A stretch of 34,488 bases of DNA from CAYSCW01 sp964449165. GTDB lineage: Bacteria > Acidobacteriota > Aminicenantia > Aminicenantales > Aminicenantaceae. Position numbers and translations under genes: made by a program. This document shows positions 22,898 through 31,566 of the stretch, in pieces; positions within the stretch are counted from its first letter, which is position 1, and each line of letters begins with the position of its first letter. The stretch spans positions 1-34,488 of the forward strand of contig CAYVAT010000034.1 in assembly GCA_964449165.1 (NCBI GenBank). Reading direction: 5' to 3'. Below the pieces are notes generated by a model, which made no database searches, was not told where the DNA came from, and was given only the letters and a program-made list of their open reading frames with translations.

Positions 22898-24274
22898 ATG
22901 AATAAAAAGACTGGAAAAATTCTCATCATCGATGATGATGAAGATATTCTTCAGGCAGCCCGTCTTGTTCTTAAAAAACATGTCTCTCAGGTTCGTACGG
23001 AAAAATCGCCGGAAGTCATCCCCTCTCTTCTTAAAAATGACTCTTATGATGTCGTTTTTCTGGATATGAATTTCGCCAAGGGGGCTACCAGCGGTCAGGA
23101 AGGCTTTGATTGGCTGAGTAGAATTTTCGAAATCGATCCTTCTGTGGTTGTGGTTCTGATCACCGCCTTTGGTGATGTGGAAATGGCTGTTCGTGCTGTA
23201 AAAGAAGGGGCCACTGATTTCATCCTCAAGCCATGGCAGAACGAACGGCTTGTGGCCACTTTGACCTCTGCCATGAATCTTCGGAAATCACGAAGGGAAG
23301 CTGACAGCCTGCGTTCAAGGCAGAAACAGCTAAGCGCTGATCTTGATCAGCCATTTCATGATTTCATAGGCCAGAGCCCCGCCATGCAGGACGTGTTCGC
23401 TGTCATCCAGAAAGTGGCCAAAACAGATGCCAATGTGCTCATCCTGGGAGAGAACGGCACAGGAAAAGAGTTGGTTGCCCGCGAACTCCACCGCCAGTCC
23501 GATCGAGTCGAAGAAGTCTTTATCAGCGTAGATATGGGAGCTGTGAGTGAGACTCTTTTTGAGAGTGAACTTTTCGGCCATGTCAAGGGCGCATTTACTG
23601 ACGCCAGAGAAGACCGGGCCGGCCGCTTCGAGATTGCCTCTGGTGGAACGCTGTTTCTGGATGAAATCTGCAATCTACCCTTGCCTCTTCAGGCCAAACT
23701 TTTGAGTGCTCTGGAAAGCCGCACGGTCACCAGGCTCGGCTCCAACAAACCCATCACCATCAATGTCCGTCTTATCTGTGCAACCAATATGCCTATCCAT
23801 GAAACGATTGCCGCAAACAAGTTCCGCCAGGATCTTCTCTACCGGATCAACACTGTGGAGATTCACATCCCCCCCTTGCGTGATCGTATCGAGGATATCC
23901 CTCTTCTGGCAGAACATTTCCTCAAGATCTACTGCAAAAAATACAGCAAGCCAATCCTGAGGCTGAGCCCTGCAACCATGAAGAGGCTGGAAAAATATCA
24001 TTGGCCGGGTAATGTCAGAGAGCTGCAGCATGCCATAGAACGGGCCATCATCATGAGCGATTCCCAGGTCTTACAACCTTCTGATTTCTTCTTTCCTGCT
24101 CCCGAAGCAAAAGGAGATGCTCTGGTGTTCGAGGACTATAATCTTGAAGATATAGAAAAAATAATCATCCATAAAGCTATAAGCAAATATGGGGGAAATA
24201 TCACCCATGCTGCCAAAGAGCTGGGGCTTTCGCGAGCTTCTCTGTATCGAAGATTAGGAAAATATGGTCTTTAA
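22898..24274 (+). CDS. NtrC-family sigma-54 dependent response regulator
   Basis: 458 residues in three domains. Receiver (about 6-125): acidic pocket D12-D14, phospho-acceptor D56 (VFLDMNF), T89 and K111 (LKPW). AAA+ domain (about 157-390): Walker A GENGTGKE at 184-191, Walker B TLFLDEI at 251-257 and the sigma-54 contact loop at 231-236, which reads GAFTDA instead of GAFTGA. C-terminal Fis-type helix-turn-helix (about 425-457, NITHAAKELGLSRASLYRRL). It activates sigma-54 promoters from upstream sites when phosphorylated. ACCGGAGG precedes the ATG. It overlaps the kinase gene by 11 nt and is divergent from the efflux operon, whose promoters carry matching operator copies, so it is the likely regulator. 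The glycine-to-aspartate change in the loop occurs in some NtrC relatives. Confidence 0.95.
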   Translation: MNKKTGKILIIDDDEDILQAARLVLKKHVSQVRTEKSPEVIPSLLKNDSYDVVFLDMNFAKGATSGQEGFDWLSRIFEIDPSVVVVLITAFGDVEMAVRAVKEGATDFILKPWQNERLVATLTSAMNLRKSRREADSLRSRQKQLSADLDQPFHDFIGQSPAMQDVFAVIQKVAKTDANVLILGENGTGKELVARELHRQSDRVEEVFISVDMGAVSETLFESELFGHVKGAFTDAREDRAGRFEIASGGTLFLDEICNLPLPLQAKLLSALESRTVTRLGSNKPITINVRLICATNMPIHETIAANKFRQDLLYRINTVEIHIPPLRDRIEDIPLLAEHFLKIYCKKYSKPILRLSPATMKRLEKYHWPGNVRELQHAIERAIIMSDSQVLQPSDFFFPAPEAKGDALVFEDYNLEDIEKIIIHKAISKYGGNITHAAKELGLSRASLYRRLGKYGL

Positions 24275-25619
24275 GAAGTTTCGCATTAATTGCACAATCC
24301 GTGTTCTCCTTCTTGGAGCAGCCTTCTGTGCTTTCTTCTATTTCCTCTTCCGGACAAACATTTATGCTGCTTTGGTTATCATCGGCCTCTTCATCATCTA
24401 CCAAATCTACTCACTCATCAATTATGTGCAGAAGACAAACAGGGAACTGACCCGCTTTCTCGAGTCCATCAAATACAGCGATTTTTCCCAGACATTCAAA
24501 GATGACGGCCGCGGATCATCTTTTACCGCACTCAAAAAAGCTCTAACCGACGTCATGAATGCCTTCCGCAAAACCAGGGCTGAGAAAGAAGAACATTTCC
24601 GTTACTTACAGACCGTAGTTCAGCACGTGGGCATCGGCCTGATTGCCTTCCAGCCAAACGGCGATGTGCAGCTGATCAATACAGCCGCAAAACGCTTATT
24701 GAGAACTGCCCAACTCAAGAATATAAAATCTCTACAATCATTGAGCAAAACTCTGGTGAAAACCCTTTTTGAGCTAAAGCCCAGGGAAAGGGCATTGGTT
24801 AAGGTTGAAGATGAAAACGAATTGCTGCATTTGGCTCTTTATGCGGCTGAGTTTAAGCTTCGGGGACAAGAATATTCTTTGGTTTCCATCCAGAATATTC
24901 ACAGCGAATTGGAAGAAAGAGAAATCGAGGCGTGGCAGAAGCTTATCCGCGTTCTCACCCATGAAATCATGAACTCGATAACACCCATCGCCTCTCTGGC
25001 TTCCACTATCAACGAACTGATAAAGGATAGCTATTCCGTTCAGGCCTCAGGCGAGAAAATAGATTCCGAATCATTTAATGATATTCATCATGCCTCTCAG
25101 ACAATCCAGAAGCGAAGCCAGGGTTTACTCCATTTTGTGGATGCCTACAGAAATCTGACCCTGGTCCAAAAACCTAATTTTCAGATTTTCCCGATAAGAG
25201 AGCTCTTTTCCCGTGTGGAAAAGCTCATGCAAGCCAACATCAAAGATAAAGGCATTCGTTTTGAATCCCGGATAGACCCACAGAGCCTAGAACTCACTGC
25301 TGACCCCGAGCTCATCGAACAGGTGCTTATCAACCTTCTCCTCAATGCTCTTCACTCGGTGGATAAACGCAAGGAGGCAAGGATAAATTTAGATGCCAGC
25401 TTGGATGGAAGAGGAAGGATCATAATCCAGGTCAAAGATAACGGGCCTGGAATTCCCAAGGAAAACATGGAGAAGATCTTTATTCCCTTTTTCTCTACTA
25501 AAGAAGGAGGCTCTGGTATCGGACTCAGCTTATCCCGTCAGATCATGCGCTTGCACCATGGATCCATAGCTGTTCACTCTGAACCGAATACAGAAACAAT
25601 CTTTACTTTGAGATTTTAA
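24264..25619 (+). CDS. Membrane sensor histidine kinase, NtrB/NtrY-like
   Basis: 451 residues. Two adjacent membrane helices (about 12-30 and 33-54) leave almost no periplasmic loop, so sensing is probably in the membrane or cytoplasm. A HAMP/linker-like helix follows and a PAS-like domain spans about 110-212 (VVQHVGIGLIAFQPNGDVQL). Phosphorylation site H233 is in LTHEIMNSITPI. The ATPase domain has N-box LINLLLNALHSV, G1 DNGPGIP and G2 GGSGIGLSLSRQI. It phosphorylates the regulator encoded just upstream, with which it overlaps by 11 nt (translational coupling). Its stop is only 6 nt from the convergent phosphoribosyltransferase gene. The stimulus is unknown; membrane or envelope stress or the pump substrate is a reasonable guess. 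Confidence 0.93.
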   Translation: MVFKKFRINCTIRVLLLGAAFCAFFYFLFRTNIYAALVIIGLFIIYQIYSLINYVQKTNRELTRFLESIKYSDFSQTFKDDGRGSSFTALKKALTDVMNAFRKTRAEKEEHFRYLQTVVQHVGIGLIAFQPNGDVQLINTAAKRLLRTAQLKNIKSLQSLSKTLVKTLFELKPRERALVKVEDENELLHLALYAAEFKLRGQEYSLVSIQNIHSELEEREIEAWQKLIRVLTHEIMNSITPIASLASTINELIKDSYSVQASGEKIDSESFNDIHHASQTIQKRSQGLLHFVDAYRNLTLVQKPNFQIFPIRELFSRVEKLMQANIKDKGIRFESRIDPQSLELTADPELIEQVLINLLLNALHSVDKRKEARINLDASLDGRGRIIIQVKDNGPGIPKENMEKIFIPFFSTKEGGSGIGLSLSRQIMRLHHGSIAVHSEPNTETIFTLRF

Positions 25620-25625
25620 TCTGTT

Positions 25626-26264
25626 CTATGCTCGCCGTTGTATCTCCCACTCCTCCAATATCTCCCTAACTTCCTGGTCTGAGACATCATACCAATTCCT
25701 GTAGACCTGAGCGACCGCTCTGAAAAACACGGGTTTTTCCAGAATGACAACCTCATCAGCCATTCTGCCGATTTCTCCGGCAACTTTTCTTCCTGCTACA
25801 GGCGAAGCCACCACTATTTTTATTGCTCCCTTGTTTTGACACAGCTTGATGGAAGCCCTCATAGTAGATCCCATGGCAATACCATCATCGACCAGAATGA
25901 CTGTTTTACCTTTGATTACAGGTAAAGAGTGCCCTTTTCTCAAGACATCGATTCTTCTTTTAATTTCTCTCTTTTGTTCGTCGACAATCTTCCTGACGGT
26001 TTGTTCCGGATAAAAAGAGGCAAATTGTTCATAAATAAAAGTGCTCCCGTCCTCTGCTAGGGCTCCGAAGCCTGATTCTGGATTATCTGGGAAAGGAAGT
26101 TTTCTTGTGACGATCAGGCTGAAATCCGCCTGGAGATATTTGGCCACCTGGTAGCCCACTTCTACCCCGCCCTTTGGGATAGCCAGAACAATGACGTCCT
26201 TTTTTTTGTGTTTTTCTAAAGCTTGCGCGAGTCTTTTGCCTGCATCCTTTCTGTCTTCAAACAT
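25626..26264 (-). CDS. Phosphoribosyltransferase-fold protein
   Basis: 212 residues. The PRPP-binding motif is clear: VILVDDGIAMGSTMRASI near residues 121-138. The N-terminal RKDAGKRLAQAL and IPKGGVEVGYQVAKYL stretches are typical of a widespread group of stand-alone bacterial PRTase-like proteins whose substrates are unknown, rather than of the named purine or pyrimidine salvage enzymes. No leader; cytoplasmic. The start ATG at 26264 has GGAGAG upstream. TATAAT on the minus strand near 26310 could be its -10 element, without a convincing -35. It is convergent with the kinase gene at a 6-nt distance. Confidence 0.85.
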   Translation of the reverse strand: MFEDRKDAGKRLAQALEKHKKKDVIVLAIPKGGVEVGYQVAKYLQADFSLIVTRKLPFPDNPESGFGALAEDGSTFIYEQFASFYPEQTVRKIVDEQKREIKRRIDVLRKGHSLPVIKGKTVILVDDGIAMGSTMRASIKLCQNKGAIKIVVASPVAGRKVAGEIGRMADEVVILEKPVFFRAVAQVYRNWYDVSDQEVREILEEWEIQRRA

Positions 26265-26468
26265 ATTCTCTCCATCTCAAATGATCATGAAAACAAATCC
26301 CTGCTCATATTATACATAAAAGAAAAGTCAGCCTTGACTCCTTCTTTGTTTCTGGTTTATTCTTTTTCATTATGCAGGGAAAGAATCTTAAAAGATATGT
26401 TGAATGTTCAGCCATCCCTCAAGACAAGAAACTGAGAAAAAAATTTTCCTCTGCAAAAGTAGTCTTTG

Positions 26469-26498
26469 TTTATACATAACGGCAAATATATGTATAAA
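26469..26498. promoter_or_regulatory. Inverted repeat upstream of the NifX-like gene
   Basis: TTTATACAT (26469-26477) and ATGTATAAA (26490-26498) are perfectly complementary 9-bp arms with 12 nt between. The right arm ends 15 nt before the preferred ATG at 26514, where it could bind a repressor or fold over the start. Confidence 0.4.
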
Positions 26499-26513
26499 AA
26501 TGGATATTTTACA

Positions 26514-27032
26514 ATGAAAAAGACAGGAATTATGTTTGCCTTTATCACCATTTTCATCATGGGAGGTCTTTCGCTCCTTAGCGGCTCGGAAGAACAAACG
26601 GAGAAGATTGCCATAGCCTCAGACGGGGAGACAATCGATTCACAAGTTGGGTACCAAGGCGCCCGCTCCCCCTGGTTTCTCTTTTTTGACCAGGAAGGAC
26701 AGCTTTTGGAGGCGCTCGAGAATCCGCACCGATACACAAGAGGCAATGCTGGAATCAAATGCGCAGAGCTTTTGGCGGAGCATGAGGTCACTGTTTTCGT
26801 AGCAGGAAATGTGGGAGAAAAGATGGCCAGTGCCCTGGAGAGTAAAAATATCACATTTATTGCGTTTACGGGAAGTGTAGAGGATGCGGTAAAGCACGTT
26901 CTGGAGGAAAACCATACCCAGGAAATCTTCACAGACCTAGAAAAAATACCTTACCCGCAACTCCAGCCGGAATCGGTTTGGTTTCTCTCTGAATTCCTCC
27001 CTGCTCCTGCCCGACAGGACGGCAGCCTTTAG
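26514..27032 (+). CDS. Exported NifX/NifB-type (dinitrogenase cofactor) domain protein
   Basis: 172 residues from the ATG at 26514, which places a signal peptide (KKTGIMFAFITIFIMGGLSL) at the N-terminus. Upstream in-frame ATGs at 26466 and 26490 are possible, and no start has a good ribosome-binding site. The domain from about residue 28 to 135 has the features of the dinitrogenase iron-molybdenum cofactor fold: KIAIASDGETIDSQVG at its start, SPWFLFFDQEGQ and CAELLAEHEVTVFVAGNVG. Cytoplasmic members bind iron-sulfur or metal clusters; an exported one is unusual. The last ~32 residues lie antisense to the end of the convergent barrel gene (96-bp overlap) and look like a tail outside the fold, perhaps a read-through past a lost stop. 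Confidence 0.75.
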   Translation: MKKTGIMFAFITIFIMGGLSLLSGSEEQTEKIAIASDGETIDSQVGYQGARSPWFLFFDQEGQLLEALENPHRYTRGNAGIKCAELLAEHEVTVFVAGNVGEKMASALESKNITFIAFTGSVEDAVKHVLEENHTQEIFTDLEKIPYPQLQPESVWFLSEFLPAPARQDGSL

Positions 27033-28253
27033 CCGCAGCTCAAAATTGGTAAAACCCTTGTAGGCTAATTCAGGAGACCAGGAAGCGCTCCCGTCTGAGA
27101 GATTGACAATGACTGTTGCAGCCGGATTCAGATAGAGGATTCCCAGGGGATCCTTCTGCGTAATCCGCACAAAAAGGTAGTCCGTCATCGGAGTAAATCC
27201 GCTGTAGGACTCGAGTCCCGCCGCCGCCTTCATCTGCGAATCATCCCCTAGGAAAAAATATCTTTCATAAGCACGGTCCACAAAGGAATAAAAATCTTCA
27301 ATCTCGGGAGAGCCAAAACCAGCGCCGTTATGATAATACTCCAAAATGTAGGTCGTCTCCGCTCCGGAAAGGTAACGCAGGCCCAGGAGGTATCTTGCCG
27401 CATCAAAAGATTCCACATGGATTTGACCATCATCTCCCACACTCCTTCGCTCCAGATCGCGGAGAATGGCGATCTCACCGTGAACCTCCCAGTTGGAGCA
27501 GAGATTTCGGGAAAAATCCAGGCCAAACCGGATGGACTGGCTTTTCCCGGCTAAAACCACCAGATCAATATCGGTATCCAGGAACAAAAGGTAGACCTTT
27601 CCGGCAAAATTCAGCCCCTTCTTCTTGCTAAAAGCTTCGTTGACCGACTGGAACACTGGGATGATGACTGGTGTGAAAGATAATGTCTTGAGAGCACCTA
27701 CAAAGCTTCTCGTGTAATCAGCCGTGATCATCCAGTATCCTTCACGGGCAAGGTCCGGTTCGTTGGGATTTTTCGGCCGCTCGACCAATGCGGTTGGGCT
27801 CCAGGCATACCCCTTCCCCCAGCGCAATGTCCTCTTCCCAGCATAGATGGTCAGGGAAACCGACGGCTTCAGCGACAGGTATCCTTGAAAAAGATTGGCT
27901 CCTGCCTCTGATTCAAACGACGATACCGTATAGTCCAAGTAGGGTTCCAGAAGAGCCTCGAAAATGCCTTTCCCATAAGCAAGGTCTGCAAGCAAAGCGA
28001 AGTACCCCTCCTCCAGCATCTTTCGTTTATCCTGGTTGTAGTATTTCAGCCTATAAAAAGAAGAATTTTGGCGGAGCCAAAAGAGGGACGGCCGGAATTC
28101 CATATACCCGTCCAGGGAAAAAGCCTTCTTGGCGAATTCGTCGATATCGAATTTAAATTCTTTCTCCTGACTTGATGCCACGATAGCGAACAAGAACAGA
28201 CCCAGGAGGACAAATCCTGAAAGGTGGACAATTCGGCGCTTCTTTTTCTCCAT
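26937..28253 (-). CDS. Outer membrane beta-barrel protein of the Lol-like operon
   Basis: 438 residues with a signal peptide (about 1-29, SGFVLLGLFLFAIVASSQ). The rest alternates aromatic and polar residues in strand-length blocks, for example LLEPYLDYTVSSFESEAGAN, TTYILEYYHN and YLFVRITQK. It ends in RVRYFF, with the terminal phenylalanine expected of proteins inserted by BamA. No enzyme motif or named porin family is recognised. It is the last gene of a four-gene operon (ATPase, permease, LolA-like protein, barrel), starting 48 nt after the LolA-like gene. The operon may therefore place a lipid or lipoprotein in the outer membrane (inference). AGGTGA lies 9 nt before the ATG. Confidence 0.75.
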   Translation of the reverse strand: MEKKKRRIVHLSGFVLLGLFLFAIVASSQEKEFKFDIDEFAKKAFSLDGYMEFRPSLFWLRQNSSFYRLKYYNQDKRKMLEEGYFALLADLAYGKGIFEALLEPYLDYTVSSFESEAGANLFQGYLSLKPSVSLTIYAGKRTLRWGKGYAWSPTALVERPKNPNEPDLAREGYWMITADYTRSFVGALKTLSFTPVIIPVFQSVNEAFSKKKGLNFAGKVYLLFLDTDIDLVVLAGKSQSIRFGLDFSRNLCSNWEVHGEIAILRDLERRSVGDDGQIHVESFDAARYLLGLRYLSGAETTYILEYYHNGAGFGSPEIEDFYSFVDRAYERYFFLGDDSQMKAAAGLESYSGFTPMTDYLFVRITQKDPLGILYLNPAATVIVNLSDGSASWSPELAYKGFTNFELRLKAAVLSGRSREEFREKPNRFRLELRVRYFF

Positions 28254-28301
28254 CTGTTGTTCACCTGGTCAACCCATAGGGAATTTTTTCAAAAACGATA
28301 C

Positions 28302-29072
28302 TTACCTGCGCAGGGAATCAAGCTGAGGAAGAAAGGGCAAGGTAAAAACTTCATCCTTGAACTCCCGTGCCTTGATGTTAGCGAAGATCATTATGGATTT
28401 GTATCCCCTATAAAGGGGACTCTCAGTCTCGATGACAGAAGGACGGACAATGCCTCCGCCAAAATCCTTGACCTCTTTAAAGGAAAGCGTTTTTATGAGC
28501 ATCTCGGCCTCGGTCATACAATCGATCCTGATTGGCAGAAGTCTTTCCTTTTCCACTTGAATTGTCAGGCGGTCGTAGGCAACTGTCCTTGTTCTGGCCT
28601 TGCAGTGGAGGATGTATTCTCCATTGAGGTCCTCTGCCTTCTCGACTGAATACTCCACGCCGTAATCCAGGCGCAGAATGTCGGCATTGTTGAACACTCC
28701 GCCGACCACTGACTGAAGGCTGGTGATCCGGATCGGCTTGGCCACATTAGGGATATAGAGCCACATGTTATCCTCTAGCCTTAGAGTGCTTCTCCCTTTT
28801 TCACTTGCAGGAGAGAGGAATAAGGCGGCAACCTTATCTGTTCCTTTCTTAACCGTGTAGAGCACAAACTCCTTTGTCCGCCCGTTGGGTTCTATGTTGA
28901 TGAGCTTGCGGAAGGCCTCAAAAGACTCAGGGCTCAGGTTCCGATCCATTTTCTCGAGGATGGAATTTCCATCAATAGCCTGGGCCGAAAGGATTAAGGC
29001 CGAGCCGATAGCCAGAAAGAAGATCGATGGGCGCAGGGCGATCGTGAATACTGCCGAGTTCTTTTTTCTCAT
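28302..29072 (-). CDS. LolA-like outer membrane lipoprotein-sorting protein
   Basis: 256 residues from the ATG at 29072 (GAGGAAGGT just upstream); a longer form to 29114 would overlap the permease gene and lacks a site. A signal peptide (hydrophobic PSIFFLAIGSALILSAQA) is followed by the half-barrel fold of the outer-membrane lipoprotein-sorting family: LYTVKKGTDKVAALFLSP, LRLEDNMWLYIPNVAKPIRI, then MTEAEMLIKTLSFKEVKDFG. Such periplasmic proteins carry lipids or lipoproteins from an ABC exporter to the outer membrane. It begins 10 nt after the permease stop, so it is translationally linked, and it precedes the barrel gene. This makes a plausible envelope lipid-transfer route. Confidence 0.85.
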   Translation of the reverse strand: MRKKNSAVFTIALRPSIFFLAIGSALILSAQAIDGNSILEKMDRNLSPESFEAFRKLINIEPNGRTKEFVLYTVKKGTDKVAALFLSPASEKGRSTLRLEDNMWLYIPNVAKPIRITSLQSVVGGVFNNADILRLDYGVEYSVEKAEDLNGEYILHCKARTRTVAYDRLTIQVEKERLLPIRIDCMTEAEMLIKTLSFKEVKDFGGGIVRPSVIETESPLYRGYKSIMIFANIKAREFKDEVFTLPFLPQLDSLRR

Positions 29073-29082
29073 ACCTTCCTCT

Positions 29083-30321
29083 TCAGATATGTCGTAAAGC
29101 CTTGATCGGTTCAAGCCGCGAGGCTCGCAAAGCCGGCCGAAAACCGGCCAGCACAGCCACTCCTACGACAATCAGACTGATAGTCAGGATATCTGTAGGA
29201 TTGAGGCTCGAGGCTAGGATCAATCCCTGCTGCCGGCCGAAGTTAAACCTTATTTTGAGGACATTCAGGATAAATAAGATTATACTGCCCAGGATAGTAC
29301 CTGAAGCTGCTCCAAGCACCCCCAGACTTAAACCCTCGATAACGAACATGGAGAGGATCCGGCCTGGGAGGGTGCCGATGGCGGCGATCGTTCCGATTTC
29401 TCGTGTCCGCTCGTAAACGGCCATAATCATCACATTCATGACGCTGATCAGAACGATGGCGATCAGCATGAGCTTGATGAAAAAGGTCATGACATCGATC
29501 ATCCGGACAATGTTGAAGAACGGAGTTAGTTCCTTCCAAGTATGGATCTCAAAGACTGGTTTGCCCTGTGCATTCATCTCTTTTCCAAGCGTTTCCTCAA
29601 GGCTCTCTGCCACCCTATGGAGAGAGTCGAATGTCTTGAGACGGACAGCCACTTCAGAAATTTCTGCCTCCTCCAGGCGCAGGAGTTGGCGTCCGTCGTC
29701 GATGTGAATGTATCCGTCCCTGCCGCCGGGTCCTGTGACGCTGCGCAGCACGCCGCCTACAGTGAATTGGTAACCGTTCACCGAGCCGTCCTCATTAGTG
29801 GCCACTACGACCGCGGTGTCTCCAACTTCGACCTTCATGCCTCTGGCCAGGAGCTCTGGAACAAGGATTGTGCCCGGCTTGATCGTCCTGCTCCCGCTTG
29901 TTATCCGCGAAGCGAGGAGAGGCACGGTGGCCAGCTCTTTTTCCGGGTTGACGGCATTAAGACGAATGTTGGTCGACTCGATGAAATTACTGAAAACCCC
30001 GCCGAATTTGATGCGCGGGGAGTAAGATTCGACTTCCGGGATTTCGGCCAGTATCTTTTCCACCTTCCGATATGCCTGAGGTTTGAGGTTAAGATTAAGG
30101 GGAAGGTTGTCGATCGAAGCGACGTAGCCCTTCTTATGCACCTGAATGTGACCCAGCATGGAATCAGTGATCTCTCCGATCATCAGCGCCTTGAAGGAGG
30201 CGGTGACACTGACGAAAATGAGGACAAAGGCCACACCGATCGCGATCAGGGACATGGTCAGAATCGTGCGCCGCTTGTACCGGAAAAGGTTGCGGAGGGC
30301 GATTTTGATTAGCCTAGACAT
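29083..30321 (-). CDS. LolC/LolE-like ABC transporter permease
   Basis: 412 residues from the ATG at 30321, preceded by AAAGGAGAG; an in-frame ATG at 30345 lacks a site. Four membrane helices in the FtsX arrangement: one at about 18-40 (TILTMSLIAIGVAFVLIFVS), a MacB-type periplasmic domain at about 45-270, then three helices at about 275-400. The coupling motif YERTREIGTIAAIGT follows helix 2. With the ATPase it would extract lipid or lipoprotein from the inner membrane. Its start overlaps the end of the ATPase gene by 8 nt, and the LolA-like gene follows after 10 nt. Confidence 0.92.
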   Translation of the reverse strand: MSRLIKIALRNLFRYKRRTILTMSLIAIGVAFVLIFVSVTASFKALMIGEITDSMLGHIQVHKKGYVASIDNLPLNLNLKPQAYRKVEKILAEIPEVESYSPRIKFGGVFSNFIESTNIRLNAVNPEKELATVPLLASRITSGSRTIKPGTILVPELLARGMKVEVGDTAVVVATNEDGSVNGYQFTVGGVLRSVTGPGGRDGYIHIDDGRQLLRLEEAEISEVAVRLKTFDSLHRVAESLEETLGKEMNAQGKPVFEIHTWKELTPFFNIVRMIDVMTFFIKLMLIAIVLISVMNVMIMAVYERTREIGTIAAIGTLPGRILSMFVIEGLSLGVLGAASGTILGSIILFILNVLKIRFNFGRQQGLILASSLNPTDILTISLIVVGVAVLAGFRPALRASRLEPIKALRHI

Positions 30322-31030
30322 AGTGCTCTCCTTTTTTTTCGACATTTTTCTTCATCATATCGGTGAGCTTTCCGTCCCGGAGTGTGTGAATGGCCTCGGC
30401 GGCATCCACGATCCGCATGTCATGGGTGGAGAAGATAAAGGTTGTTCCCAGGCTGTCCCGCATCTTTTTCATCAGGCCGATAATTATGGCAGCCGTACGA
30501 CTGTCAAGGTTGGCGGTCGGCTCATCAGCCAGGACGAGCTTGGGTGCAGTGACCAGGGCCCTGGCTACGGCCACCCGCTGCTTCTGGCCTCCTGAAAGCT
30601 GGTCGGGATACTTATCTCGTTCGGCTCCGATTCCCACAGCCTCAATAAGCTCGATAACCTTTTTCTTTCGGTTTTCTACATCGACACCGCGGACCATGAC
30701 CAGCGGATACTCGACATTCTCGTAGACCGTCAGGATAGGAATCAGGTTGAAATCCTGGAAGATAAATCCAATATTTTTCCCCCGAAAAAGGGCACTGCTG
30801 CGCCTGTCGAGACGCGCCACATCCGTCCCTGCCACAGTGAGCATGCCCTGCGTTGGCTTGTCCAGGCATCCAATCAAGTTCAGGAGTGTTGTTTTTCCGC
30901 TCCCCGAAGGGCCCACGAAGGAAACGAATGAACCGGGCAAAATACTGAAGTTTACTTCCTCAAGAGCCCGGACCATAACCTTTCCGGTGGTGTAATCCTT
31001 GGTTACATTTTCAGCGACGACTACATCCAT
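30314..31030 (-). CDS. LolD/MacB-type ABC transporter ATPase
   Basis: 238 residues. Walker A GPSGSGKT (about 40-47), Q-loop FIFQDFNL, signature LSGGQKQRVAVARA, Walker B LVLADEP and H-loop STHDMRIV are all present. The GGGAGGA ribosome-binding site lies about 10 nt before the ATG at 31030. It is first in a tightly packed operon: its end overlaps the permease start by 8 nt. Base composition of this operon appears more G+C-rich than the neighbouring genes, which may reflect separate origin (impression, not calculated). Confidence 0.93.
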   Translation of the reverse strand: MDVVVAENVTKDYTTGKVMVRALEEVNFSILPGSFVSFVGPSGSGKTTLLNLIGCLDKPTQGMLTVAGTDVARLDRRSSALFRGKNIGFIFQDFNLIPILTVYENVEYPLVMVRGVDVENRKKKVIELIEAVGIGAERDKYPDQLSGGQKQRVAVARALVTAPKLVLADEPTANLDSRTAAIIIGLMKKMRDSLGTTFIFSTHDMRIVDAAEAIHTLRDGKLTDMMKKNVEKKGEHYV

Positions 31031-31059
31031 CGAATATTTTTCCTCCCTTTCGAACGGCT

Positions 31060-31090
31060 ATCATATCACAGAGACGCCAAAACTTGCCAA
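31060..31090 (-). promoter_or_regulatory. Possible sigma-70 promoter of the Lol-like operon
   Basis: On the minus strand TTGGCA (31085-31090) and TATGAT (31060-31065) each match consensus at five of six positions, but the spacer is 19 nt, longer than ideal. It lies 30 nt upstream of the ATPase start. No sigma-54 motif or operator copy was found here. Confidence 0.35.
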
Positions 31091-31122
31091 AAAATTCTGG
31101 CCTACTTTCAATTCTAGCTGTA

Positions 31123-31194
31123 TGCCAGGGGCTGGATTCGAACCGTTATACAGGTTACCCTAGGAGGGATTTTAGGTTCCTTGTGCCTATCAGG
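31123..31194 (-). pseudogene. Decayed 3' part of a tRNA-Leu (TAA) gene
   Basis: On the minus strand this segment aligns without gaps to the intact tRNA-Leu at 34360-34448 from the D loop to the discriminator, about 55 of 69 positions identical, most differences being transitions. The anticodon loop still reads TAA and the variable arm AGGGTAACCT is kept. However the T stem is mispaired (AACGG/CCAGC), the 5' acceptor strand is missing and no CCA follows. It is not a functional tRNA. The rest of 31031-31566 holds no supported gene. Confidence 0.75.
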
Positions 31195-31566
31195 AACAAA
31201 CACCTGGTTCTTGGCGTTGCGGATGGCTTCGAGTAGATAATCTACTCTCCTAAGCTGTCCTTGACATTTTCTCGAGCCGTGATTTATACTTCCTGACAAT
31301 AATCGAGAGGCAAATAGGCACAAAAATGTTGATTCAACCAGCTCAGTTAAAAATGAAATTCTTTCAATTCAAAGGAAAATACAAAAACTAAATTCTTATA
31401 AAAAGAGACTAGCTATAATTGGAGAAAAATTCATAGCGACAGAATAAAAAGAACATATCAAAGTTTCCTCTGATATCATGAAATTTTTTCCGATTTTATG
31501 GTAATTGAATGGTCGAGATACTTAAATTTTGTGTCTGAGAATAAGTTCTTTTATAGAGGCATGATC

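Noticed and set aside
31232..31248. Perfect inverted repeat GAGTAGA-TAA-TCTACTC
   Set aside because: Too small a loop, no T tract and no gene whose start it would control; probably chance.
31114..31323. 69-codon minus-strand frame overlapping the decayed tRNA-Leu
   Set aside because: Its second half is the tRNA remnant read as protein and no ribosome-binding site is seen.
31298..31447. Open frame with protein-like composition (SVKNEILSIQRKIQKLNSYK) before the FadL-family gene
   Set aside because: No start codon in frame, AT-rich and short; could be chance or a remnant.
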